Of a stretch of 64,000 nt of DNA, positions 26,635 to 32,823 are shown in pieces. The stretch spans positions 62,001 to 126,000 of the forward strand of contig CAMNEA010000001.1 of assembly GCA_946536145.1 (NCBI GenBank). The letters run 5' to 3'. Under the pieces are notes generated by a model. That model ran no database searches, had not been told where the DNA came from, and was given only the letters and a program-made list of their open reading frames with translations. Numbering within the stretch: the first letter of the stretch is position 1; every line of letters starts with the position of its first letter. Origin of the DNA: an uncultured Butyrivibrio sp. GTDB taxonomy: Bacteria; Bacillota; Clostridia; Lachnospirales; Lachnospiraceae. The position numbers were made by a program, and so were the translations under genes.

Positions 26635-26675
26635 TTTCATAGGAAATTCCTCTGAATTTCCTATGAAACAAAAAA
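26628..26675. repeat. Perfect 22-bp inverted repeat with 4-base loop
   Basis: Bases 26628-26649 are the exact reverse complement of 26654-26675, with loop CTCT. The left arm begins in the T-run of the preceding terminator. The ends are AAACAAA/TTTGTTT with GGAAATT near the centre. It is not followed by a T-run. It may be a transcription barrier between the orphan gene and hsp20, or the remnant of a mobile palindromic element. Confidence 0.8.
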
Positions 26676-26742
26676 CGCTCCGCTAAGGATGCGACTCTTT
26701 GTTCCAGTTTCGTAGTTTATATTTTTTTTAGAAATTAATGTG

Positions 26743-26771
26743 TTGACAATTTGTGCTATGTGTTCTATAAC
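26743..26771 (+). promoter_or_regulatory. Sigma-A promoter of hsp20
   Basis: TTGACA at 26743-26748 is a perfect -35 box; TATAAC at 26766-26771 follows after exactly 17 bases. The CIRCE operator begins 16 bases downstream, in the transcribed leader. Confidence 0.88.
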
Positions 26772-26787
26772 ATACTTATAGAAGTTG

Positions 26788-26814
26788 TTAGCAGCCGAAT
26801 GAGGCGAGTGCTAA
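26788..26814 (+). promoter_or_regulatory. CIRCE element (HrcA operator)
   Basis: The left half TTAGCAGCC (26788-26796), a 9-base spacer and the right half GAGTGCTAA (26806-26814) match the CIRCE consensus TTAGCACTC-N9-GAGTGCTAA with two mismatches in the left half. It lies just downstream of the hsp20 promoter, where HrcA repression is known to act on groES and dnaK operons. This puts the small heat-shock gene under heat-labile HrcA control. Confidence 0.88.
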
Positions 26815-26872
26815 TAGCTGATACACAAAACCTACAGTATGTAAAATCTAATATAGAAAAGGAGTGATAATT

Positions 26873-27337
26873 ATGTTGATGCCTATGCTTTGGAGTAACA
26901 ATGATATTTTTGATGAGATGGACAATTTCTTTAACGATGGATTCCTGGGAACAGCATGCAGAGCGCCCGGACAGGGAAGACAACTCGACTCATCTGCGAG
27001 TCTTATGAGAACAGATGTAATTGAGAAGGAGGATTCATACCAGCTTGAGGCAGAGCTTCCGGGATTTAGCAAGGAAGACATCAAGATTGACCTCAGAGAT
27101 GATACGCTGACGATCAGTGCTGCCCACAATGAGAACAAGGATGAGAAGGATGACAGCGGCAAATACATCCGCCGCGAGAGAAGGAGCACTTCTTACCAGA
27201 GATCTTTCCACGTAGAGGGGCTCAAGCCTGAGGATATCATCGCCCAGTACAAGAATGGTGTACTGACCGTACATCTTCCTAAGAAAGAGGCCATTCCTGA
27301 GAAGGAAGAGTCAACCAGGATTGAAGTTAAAGACTGA
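26873..27337 (+). CDS. hsp20: Small heat-shock protein, Hsp20/alpha-crystallin family
   Basis: 154 residues from the ATG 8 bases after AAAAGGAG; an in-frame GTG at 26864 is part of that ribosome binding site. After a short N-terminal arm (MLWSNNDIFDEMDNFF), the alpha-crystallin domain runs from about residue 45 (VIEKEDSYQLEAELPGFSKEDIKI) to 140, with FKNGVLTV replaced by QYKNGVLTVHLPKKE as the family's conserved A-x-x-x-n-GVL element. It is an ATP-independent holdase that binds unfolding proteins. Promoter and CIRCE element are directly upstream. Confidence 0.95.
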   Translation: MLMPMLWSNNDIFDEMDNFFNDGFLGTACRAPGQGRQLDSSASLMRTDVIEKEDSYQLEAELPGFSKEDIKIDLRDDTLTISAAHNENKDEKDDSGKYIRRERRSTSYQRSFHVEGLKPEDIIAQYKNGVLTVHLPKKEAIPEKEESTRIEVKD

Positions 27338-27429
27338 AAATTCGATCCCTGGATTTATAATCCGGGAATATATTGTAAATGTAACCGGTCTCAAACTGTG
27401 ATGTGAGAAATTGAGGCAATTTGTCTCTA

Positions 27430-27525
27430 AAAAACATGCTCAGGATAAAAACTGATAAAGACATGTACGTTTTTGAAAAATCAAAACATGCTCTTTTTAG
27501 TTTTTACACTGGGCATGTTTTTGAA
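27430..27525. repeat. Hsp20-rubrerythrin gap: AAAACATGCTC direct repeat and a weak hairpin
   Basis: AAAACATGCTC occurs at 27431-27441 and again at 27483-27493. The second copy pairs through AAAACATGC (27483-27491) with GCATGTTTT (27513-27521), followed by a short T-run. This may be the hsp20 terminator, though the loop is long (21 bases). The rest of the gap shows nothing further. Confidence 0.35.
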
Positions 27526-27547
27526 TACATGAAAATTTAAAAATAAT

Positions 27548-27586
27548 CAGCGCGTGTATTTTAGTGACAGTTGAGTACACGCGCTG
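27548..27586 (-). terminator. Terminator of the rubrerythrin gene (minus strand)
   Basis: CAGCGCGTGTA (27548-27558) and TACACGCGCTG (27576-27586) form a perfect 11-bp stem with a 17-base loop. On the minus strand it is followed by ATTATTTTTAAATTTTC, a T-rich tract, 15 bases after the rubrerythrin stop. Confidence 0.7.
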
Positions 27587-27601
27587 AAAGAAAATTTTAG
27601 C

Positions 27602-28159
27602 TTAATAGTTCTGAGCCTTCTTCATGAAGTAAGCCTGAGGGTGGTTGCATACAGGGCATATATCCGGTGCCTTGGGACCAACTACAACATGACCGCAGTT
27701 GGAGCACTCCCATATGGTATCTCCGTCGGCTGAGAATACAATTCCGTCTTCGACATTCTTAAGGAGCTTGCGGTATCTCTCCTCATGCTCTTTCTCTATA
27801 GCTGCAACCTGCTCGAAGAGATCGGCGATGTCATCAAAGCCCTCTTCTCTTGCCTTCTTGGCGAAAGACGGATACATCTCTTTCCATTCATAAGCCTCAC
27901 CGTCAGCAGCAGCGTTCAGATTGTCAACAGTTGATCCTATACCGGAGAGGATCTTGTACCAGAGCTTCGCATGCTCTTTTTCGTTGGCTGCAGTCTCTTC
28001 AAAAATCTTGCCTATCTGTACATAGCCGTCTTTTTTTGCCTTGGAAGCAAAGTAGGTGTACTTGTTTCTTGCCTCTGACTCACCTGCGAAAGCAGCAAGC
28101 AGATTCTTCTCAGTTTCAGTTCCCTTGAGTTCATTGGTTCTTGGTTCAAGATTAGCCAT
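27602..28159 (-). CDS. rbr: Rubrerythrin
   Basis: 185 residues, minus strand. The start [20 protein letters not shown] is chosen because AAAGGGGA lies 8 bases upstream on the minus strand; the frame extends to 28279 but that part is not conserved. The ferritin-like diiron domain has [27 protein letters not shown] and [14 protein letters not shown] (ExxH iron ligands). The C-terminal rubredoxin domain has [10 protein letters not shown] and [11 protein letters not shown], binding Fe(Cys)4. It reduces hydrogen peroxide in the cytoplasm of anaerobes. It stands alone between hsp20 and an intergenic repeat. Confidence 0.96.
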   Translation of the reverse strand: MANLEPRTNELKGTETEKNLLAAFAGESEARNKYTYFASKAKKDGYVQIGKIFEETAANEKEHAKLWYKILSGIGSTVDNLNAAADGEAYEWKEMYPSFAKKAREEGFDDIADLFEQVAAIEKEHEERYRKLLKNVEDGIVFSADGDTIWECSNCGHVVVGPKAPDICPVCNHPQAYFMKKAQNY

Positions 28160-28384
28160 TTTAAATCCCCTTTCTTTGGCCTCAAGGCATGCGGTTTCGC
28201 AGTACCCCAAGGACGACTTTAAACTTTTATTATTTGTATGACTGCCGAAAGCTAAAACCTGCGCAAAAGCACTTATCACAGGCGTTTTGGCCGTAATATA
28301 ATTCTATCATACCAAAGAAACATATTCTACAGTTTTGCATTTTTAGAGGTGGCTTGCATGGTGCAGTTATAATATAATGATGTA

Positions 28385-28572
28385 AGGGTCAAAAGTAAAT
28401 TTTGCCTCTTACAGATGATACGAATTGCTTCGTTTCTTCGAAACTATCGCAATTCTAAAACATTCGGAATCCGCTAATTTACTGCGTAAATTGCTACTTC
28501 CTCATGTTTTGCGGGTCAAGAAGTCATGATGCGATTTATGCAAGCATAATCGCATTATGACCTTTTGACCCT
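28385..28572. repeat. 188-bp hairpin-rich intergenic element E1 with 11-bp terminal inverted repeats
   Basis: The element starts with AGGGTCAAAAG (28385-28395) and ends with its exact reverse complement CTTTTGACCCT (28562-28572). Inside are several stems: AATTGC...GCAATT around 28423-28455, AATTTAC/GTAAATT around 28476-28492, and ATGCGATT/AATCGCAT around 28528-28557. It has no ORF. Three blocks are shared in the same order, on the opposite strand, with an element at about 31038-31108. It resembles a non-autonomous (MITE-like) or structural intergenic repeat. Confidence 0.7.
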
Positions 28573-28579
28573 ATCATCA

Positions 28580-28585
28580 TATAAT
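28580..28585 (+). promoter_or_regulatory. Candidate -10 box for the DJ-1 gene
   Basis: TATAAT at 28580-28585 lies 24 bases before GGAGGTGAT. The -35 position falls on TATGAC at about 28557-28562, inside the end of repeat E1, and matches the consensus only in part. Confidence 0.4.
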
Positions 28586-28614
28586 AACAACAGGTTTTAA
28601 TGGAGGTGATAAAA

Positions 28615-29169
28615 ATGCCAAAAACATTGATCTTTCTTGCGGACGGATTTGAAGAGATTGAGGCTCTTACAGTAGTTGATCTCTTAAGAAGGGCAGCGAT
28701 AGATATTTCAATGGTATCGATCATGGGTAAAAAGAGTGTCACAGGATCTCACAAAATTACCGTTGAATCCGATGTACTCTTAGAGGAAGCTGATTTTGAA
28801 GGAGCTGATATGCTTATCCTTCCGGGAGGAATGCCGGGGACGAATAATCTCTTTGAGTGTGAGGCTCTAAGGGACAGGATCAATGAGTTCAATGACAGGA
28901 AAAAGACTCTTGCGGCTATCTGCGCCGCTCCCACAGTATATGGCAGGATGGGGCTTCTTGAAGGGAAGAAGGCGAGCTGCTATCCCGGCTGCGAGAAGGA
29001 TCTTAAGGGCGCTGATGTACAGGTGGCAGAGGTTACCGTGTGCGATAATTTTATAACCAGCAGGGGTATGGGCACGGCAATCCCCTTTGGTCTTTCGATA
29101 ATTGAGCATTTCCAGGGAAAAGAGGCAGCTGATGAGATGGCTGCAAAAATCGTGTTTACGCAAAAGTGA
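28615..29169 (+). CDS. DJ-1/PfpI family protein
   Basis: 184 residues from ATG 28615; the in-frame ATG at 28600 forms the GGAGGTGAT ribosome binding site itself and is rejected. The flavodoxin-like fold has FLADGFEEIEALTVVDLLRR, ADMLILPGGMPGTNNL and the nucleophile elbow AAICAAPTVYG with the DJ-1 Cys, plus FITSRGMGTAIPFGLSIIE. This is the DJ-1/YajL/ThiJ subgroup, linked to oxidative or carbonyl stress protection and sometimes to glyoxal removal. Nearby rubrerythrin and hsp20 fit a stress theme, although they are separate transcripts. Confidence 0.92.
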   Translation: MPKTLIFLADGFEEIEALTVVDLLRRAAIDISMVSIMGKKSVTGSHKITVESDVLLEEADFEGADMLILPGGMPGTNNLFECEALRDRINEFNDRKKTLAAICAAPTVYGRMGLLEGKKASCYPGCEKDLKGADVQVAEVTVCDNFITSRGMGTAIPFGLSIIEHFQGKEAADEMAAKIVFTQK

Positions 29170-29202
29170 TGCACTGTTTTGCACAACGGAAGGAAACGGT
29201 TT

Positions 29203-29784
29203 ATGGGAGTTGAGATCGAAAAAAAATTCACAGTAAAAGAGCTTCCGAAGGATCTTGAGAAGTATCCGCACCATGTGATCGAGCAGGGATATCTGAATGT
29301 AAGTCCGGCGATCAGGGTAAGGAGAGAGGATGCATCTTTTTATATGACCTACAAGGCAGGGCGTGAGTTTAAGGCAGATATGGCAGGTACGCCGGATGAC
29401 AGGGACAGCTCTTTTGCCGCTGAAAGACCGATCGGCAAAACCGAGTATAACCTTCCTCTGGATGAGCAGTCCTATTTACACCTCCTTGCCAAGGCAGACG
29501 GGAATGTGATCAGGAAAAAGAGATATATCATACCCTTAAACGATGACGCCTATGATAAGGAGCAGTTAAAATCACAGCCGCAGCTGGCAGAAGCGCTTGA
29601 AAACGGGGAAATCAGGATCGAACTTGATGTCTTTGAAGGTGTTTTTGACGGGCGGGTTCTTGCTGAGGTTGAGTTCCCGACTGAAGATGCGGCAAGGATG
29701 TACAGACCTGCGGGCTGGTTTGACGAAGATGTCACCGGAGATCCCGCCTACAGCAATGCTCGGATGAGCAGAGAAAATTTTTAA
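29203..29784 (+). CDS. CYTH domain protein (triphosphate tunnel metalloenzyme)
   Basis: 193 residues from ATG 29203 behind GGAAGGA. It opens with EIEKKFTV, the ExExK CYTH signature, followed by alternating strands rich in Arg and Glu: AIRVRRED, FYMTYKAG, RKKRYIIPL, RIELDVFEG and AEVEFPTEDAA. These line the tunnel that binds triphosphate and divalent metal. Family members hydrolyse inorganic or organic triphosphates or act as class IV adenylate cyclases. The reaction here cannot be chosen from the sequence. It follows the DJ-1 gene by 33 bases and may be co-transcribed. Confidence 0.9.
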   Translation: MGVEIEKKFTVKELPKDLEKYPHHVIEQGYLNVSPAIRVRREDASFYMTYKAGREFKADMAGTPDDRDSSFAAERPIGKTEYNLPLDEQSYLHLLAKADGNVIRKKRYIIPLNDDAYDKEQLKSQPQLAEALENGEIRIELDVFEGVFDGRVLAEVEFPTEDAARMYRPAGWFDEDVTGDPAYSNARMSRENF

Positions 29785-29804
29785 AAGAAATTATTAAATT
29801 ACTC

Positions 29805-29831
29805 TAAAGTTTGTGGTGATAAGGCCGATAT
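29805..29831 (+). promoter_or_regulatory. Sigma-28 (SigD) promoter P1 upstream of flgM
   Basis: TAAA at 29805-29808, a 15-base spacer and GCCGATAT at 29824-29831 match the SigD consensus exactly. The start of transcription would be about 220 bases before flgM. A 9-10-base inverted repeat (GGTGATAAG at 29815-29823, CTTATCACC at 29902-29910) overlaps its spacer and may be a binding site. Confidence 0.88.
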
Positions 29832-29979
29832 AATTAGCGAAGGATCGAACGGGATTATTTAAAAAATCCCGGTAATGTACGGAAACATGGGAATCTATCA
29901 ACTTATCACCATGACCCTTTGCGAGAATTTGACCATTGCCGCCTATTAAAAATATGGGGATATTTTTTTAGAAAAAGGC

Positions 29980-30006
29980 TAAAGTAATGGAAGCTTCTAC
30001 CGATAA
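29980..30006 (+). promoter_or_regulatory. Sigma-28 (SigD) promoter P2 upstream of flgM
   Basis: TAAA at 29980-29983, a 15-base spacer and ACCGATAA at 29999-30006. It lies 46 bases before the flgM start. Together with P1 at 29805 it gives flgM two sigma-28 promoters. The stretch between them contains the hairpin GGGATT/AATCCC (about 29854-29874) and a T-rich run near 29966, but I see no known riboswitch. Confidence 0.88.
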
Positions 30007-30051
30007 ATGTAGTAGAAGCAAGCAAATACTCCAGGGAAGGAGGAAAGATTT

Positions 30052-30330
30052 ATGCGTATAGAAGCATACAGTCAGGTTCAGCAGATTTACTCAAACAACA
30101 AAATTAGCAGGCCACAGGCAGCAAAAAAGACCAATGAAGTGAGAGATACCGTGTCCTTCTCATCCATCGGTAAAGATATCCAGGTTGCCAAACAGGCTGT
30201 AAACTCGGCTCCTGATGTCAGGGAAGATGTCGTTGCCAAGTTAAAAGCTGCTATAAAGAACGGTACTTATGATGTGAGTGGAGAGGCTTTTGCTGATAAG
30301 TTGCTGGCAAAATACGAAGAATTCGCCTAA
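30052..30330 (+). CDS. flgM: FlgM, anti-sigma-28 factor
   Basis: 92 residues behind GGAGGAAAG. The N-terminal half (IEAYSQVQQIYSNNK...) is polar and probably disordered. The C-terminal half contains DTVSFSSIGKDIQVAKQAVNSAPDVREDVVAKLK (first part) and KNGTYDVSGEAFADKLL, the sigma-28-binding helices of FlgM. It binds and holds sigma-28 until the hook is complete and FlgM is exported. It is transcribed from two sigma-28 promoters, which forms a negative feedback loop, and is followed 35 bases later by flgN. Confidence 0.93.
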   Translation: MRIEAYSQVQQIYSNNKISRPQAAKKTNEVRDTVSFSSIGKDIQVAKQAVNSAPDVREDVVAKLKAAIKNGTYDVSGEAFADKLLAKYEEFA

Positions 30331-30365
30331 AGCACATCAATTAAATAATACGGAGGATGATTCCA

Positions 30366-30884
30366 GTGGCAAGTCTCATGGAGAATCTTGTGGACGTTCT
30401 TGACAAGGAATGTGCCCTTTATGAAAAATTACTGGGATTATCAAGCCAAAAGACCTCAATCATTGTAAAAGGAGATCTGGAGGCACTTGCAAAGATCACG
30501 GATGAGGAGCAGTACGTGGTAGGTGATATCCAGACGCTGGAAAAGAAGCGTATTGAAGCAATGACGGATATCGCGAATGTACTTAACATGGATGTTAATT
30601 CATTGAAACTGACCGATCTGATAAGGGTGCTTGAGAAAAGACCCGATGATCAGAAGAAGCTGACAGTGCAGCGGGACAGACTTTCGCAGGTTGCCGGCAA
30701 TGTCAGACGTGTAAACGGACAGAACCAGGAACTTCTGAAGAGTTCCATCGAAATGGTTCAGTTCGAGATGAACATCATCCAGGCGTCGAAAACAGCTCCA
30801 CAGACGGCGAATTATTCAAGAGCTGCAGGCACTACAGGAGATCGTTTAGGTTACACATCGGGCGGGTTTGATGCAAAGCAGTGA
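30366..30884 (+). CDS. flgN: FlgN-type flagellar export chaperone
   Basis: 172 residues from GTG 30366, chosen because GGAGGA lies 8 bases upstream; an ATG at 30357 overlaps that site. The protein is almost wholly helical (MENLVDVLDKECALYEKLLGLSSQK...), with the FlgN-like pattern of an N-terminal antiparallel helical pair and a disordered C-terminus (...GGFDAKQ). FlgN keeps FlgK and FlgL soluble and presents them to the export gate. The position between flgM and flgK supports this strongly. Confidence 0.9.
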   Translation: MASLMENLVDVLDKECALYEKLLGLSSQKTSIIVKGDLEALAKITDEEQYVVGDIQTLEKKRIEAMTDIANVLNMDVNSLKLTDLIRVLEKRPDDQKKLTVQRDRLSQVAGNVRRVNGQNQELLKSSIEMVQFEMNIIQASKTAPQTANYSRAAGTTGDRLGYTSGGFDAKQ

Positions 30885-30907
30885 CCTGTCATATATAAAT
30901 GACAGGT
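30884..30907 (+). terminator. Hairpin after flgN, possible weak terminator or processing site
   Basis: ACCTGTCAT (30884-30892) pairs perfectly with ATGACAGGT (30899-30907). There is no T-run after it; a second small stem TACCG/CGGTA (30937-30953) is followed by a T-run at about 30958-30964 and could cause partial termination before flgK. Confidence 0.4.
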
Positions 30908-30959
30908 TCGGCATGTAGATAATCCACCCTGATGGATACCGCAGATCACGGTAGTGTCT

Positions 30960-31108
30960 TTTTTGCGCGATAAATTGAGCGAGTGAAACAAATCATGTGC
31001 TCGCACAGATGATTTGTTTCATGAAGCAAGATAACGGACATGAGGAAGAAGCACGGAAGTGCGGATTCCGAATGGACGCAGGATTGCGGGAGCAAAGCGA
31101 AGCAATCC
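30960..31108. repeat. Hairpin-rich intergenic element E2, related to E1 on the opposite strand
   Basis: It holds a long stem, TGAAACAAATCAT (about 30986-30998) with ATGATTTGTTTCA (about 31009-31021), then GGATTGC...GCAATCC around 31081-31107. Three blocks match E1 in reverse: ACATGAGGAAG (31038-31048), GCGGATTCCGAATG (31061-31074) and CGAAGCAAT (31098-31106) correspond to 28497-28507, 28461-28474 and 28424-28432. It fills the flgN-flgK gap. The outer limits are approximate. Confidence 0.6.
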
Positions 31109-31131
31109 GAATTATTTAGGAGGGAACTCAT

Positions 31132-32811
31132 ATGTCACTCATGGCAAACCTGTATGTAGGCACATCCGGCCTGCAGACATCACAGCAGGCGCTGAATACC
31201 ACGGCGCACAATATGGCGAACCTCGACACGCAGGGTTACACCAGGCAGCAGGTTTCTCTGGGAACAAGAATGTATCAGACCCTCGAGCGGAAGATGGAAC
31301 CGATTGCGTGGAAACAGATAGGCAACGGTGTTTATTACAGTAACTGTAAGCAGGTCAGGAGTGTATTCCTCGATGCCGCATTCAGGCAGGAGACAGGAAG
31401 ATACTCTTTTTATGACGTCTCTCTAAAGGCTATTGAGGAGATCGAGGATCAGCTCCAGGAGATGAACGGTTCGGAATTCGCGCAGTCCCTCAACAATCTG
31501 TGGGTTTCGGTTCAGGAGCTTTCAAAGGATCCGTGCTCAGCAGTGACGCAGAGCTCTTTTATCACAAGATCCAGTGAGTTCATTACAAGAGCTAAGAGTG
31601 TATATGAAGGCCTTGTTTCTTATCAGGAAAACCTTGATTCTACTATAGAAGGAATGTGCAACACGATCAATTCCTACGGTGAGCGGATAAGGGTGCTGAA
31701 TGAGAAAATCGTAGATATAGAGGCAGGCGGCCGCGAGAGCGCCAATGACTACCGCGACGAGAGGAATGATCTTCTCGATCAGCTAGGTGAGTACGGCAAG
31801 CTCGATTATTACGAGGACGTCTTTGGAAACGTGCTGGTCTCTTTTGAGGGATCGCCTTTTGTTACTACAGATCATGTAAATCACATTGGTGTTGACAGAG
31901 ATCTTGGAAGCAGCGTCGGATTTGCAACTCCCTATTGGGAATACGCGGCCAGGACAGAGACGGATCCCCTCACAGGAATAGAGAAGGTTGTTTCTATAGA
32001 CGGCGCCTATATCTTTGATCTGACACAGAGCATCGCAACCAGTATCAATACCGATATTGGCAAGCTTAAGTCTGTGGTTCTTGCAAGGGGAGACCATAAC
32101 GCAAGTTATCATGACATTGTAGAAGATGAGCAGTACTACACTGACAATATTGCTCAGTCGGTCATCATGAATGTTCAGGCGGAATTTGACCAGATGATCC
32201 ACAATATCATGACAACAATAAATGATATCATGGAAGCTTCCGAGAGCAATCCTGCATTTTTGGATGATTCGGTAGGATCTGCCAAGGACTTTGTACTTTT
32301 TATCGAAGCCAATGAAGAGGATGCGGTGCGGTACAAGATAGGGGACATCGACCCCAAGAATCTCAAACCCGGTCAGGAGCCCATTCACACAGGATTTACC
32401 ATAAAGAATGCCCAGATCAATCCGCTGCTCGTACAGGATCCGACTCTTTTCACCTTCAGGAAGGTTGACGGAAGTGAAGACAATGTGACCACGACACTTT
32501 TAAAAGAAGCTTTTACGAAAGAGCAGTACACCCTTAACCCCGGAGTTACGACAAAGAACAGCTTCATAAGCTATTACAACAGCCTTGTTTCCCAGGTTGC
32601 CAATACCGGAGACGTGTTAGAGAGCATAAGATCGTCCCAGGAAATGACGGTATCATCCGTAGAAGCTGCAAGGGAACAGATAGTTGGCGTATCGAGCGAC
32701 GAGGAACTGGAGTTCATGATCATGTTCCAGAACGCATATAATGCTTCGAGCCGCTTCATAAATGTAGTCAGTGAAATGCTTGAACATCTTGTTACAACGC
32801 TGGGTTCATAA
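31132..32811 (+). CDS. flgK: FlgK, flagellar hook-associated protein 1 (copy 1)
   Basis: 559 residues behind TAGGAGGG. The N-terminal rod/hook motif is LYVGTSGLQTSQQALNTTAHNMANLDTQGYTRQQV, and the C-terminal motif is EELEFMIMFQNAYNASSRFINVVSEMLEHLV (first parts of each); both form the D0/D1 coiled coil. The centre (residues 230-480) is the variable exposed part. FlgK joins hook and filament outside the cell. It is followed 12 bases later by a second flgK, which differs strongly in the centre. Confidence 0.92.
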   Translation: MSLMANLYVGTSGLQTSQQALNTTAHNMANLDTQGYTRQQVSLGTRMYQTLERKMEPIAWKQIGNGVYYSNCKQVRSVFLDAAFRQETGRYSFYDVSLKAIEEIEDQLQEMNGSEFAQSLNNLWVSVQELSKDPCSAVTQSSFITRSSEFITRAKSVYEGLVSYQENLDSTIEGMCNTINSYGERIRVLNEKIVDIEAGGRESANDYRDERNDLLDQLGEYGKLDYYEDVFGNVLVSFEGSPFVTTDHVNHIGVDRDLGSSVGFATPYWEYAARTETDPLTGIEKVVSIDGAYIFDLTQSIATSINTDIGKLKSVVLARGDHNASYHDIVEDEQYYTDNIAQSVIMNVQAEFDQMIHNIMTTINDIMEASESNPAFLDDSVGSAKDFVLFIEANEEDAVRYKIGDIDPKNLKPGQEPIHTGFTIKNAQINPLLVQDPTLFTFRKVDGSEDNVTTTLLKEAFTKEQYTLNPGVTTKNSFISYYNSLVSQVANTGDVLESIRSSQEMTVSSVEAAREQIVGVSSDEELEFMIMFQNAYNASSRFINVVSEMLEHLVTTLGS

Positions 32812-32823
32812 AGGAGTAAGCCT

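Noticed and set aside
28320..28384. A plus-strand promoter with TATAAT near 28373 before repeat E1.
   Set aside because: No -35 box at a suitable distance and no gene directly downstream before the repeat; it could serve nothing that I can see.
29832..29979. A possible c-di-GMP or other riboswitch in the flgM leader.
   Set aside because: The GGGATT/AATCCC hairpin and a GGAAAC segment are present, but the conserved core of GEMM-type riboswitches is not, so I list only promoters.
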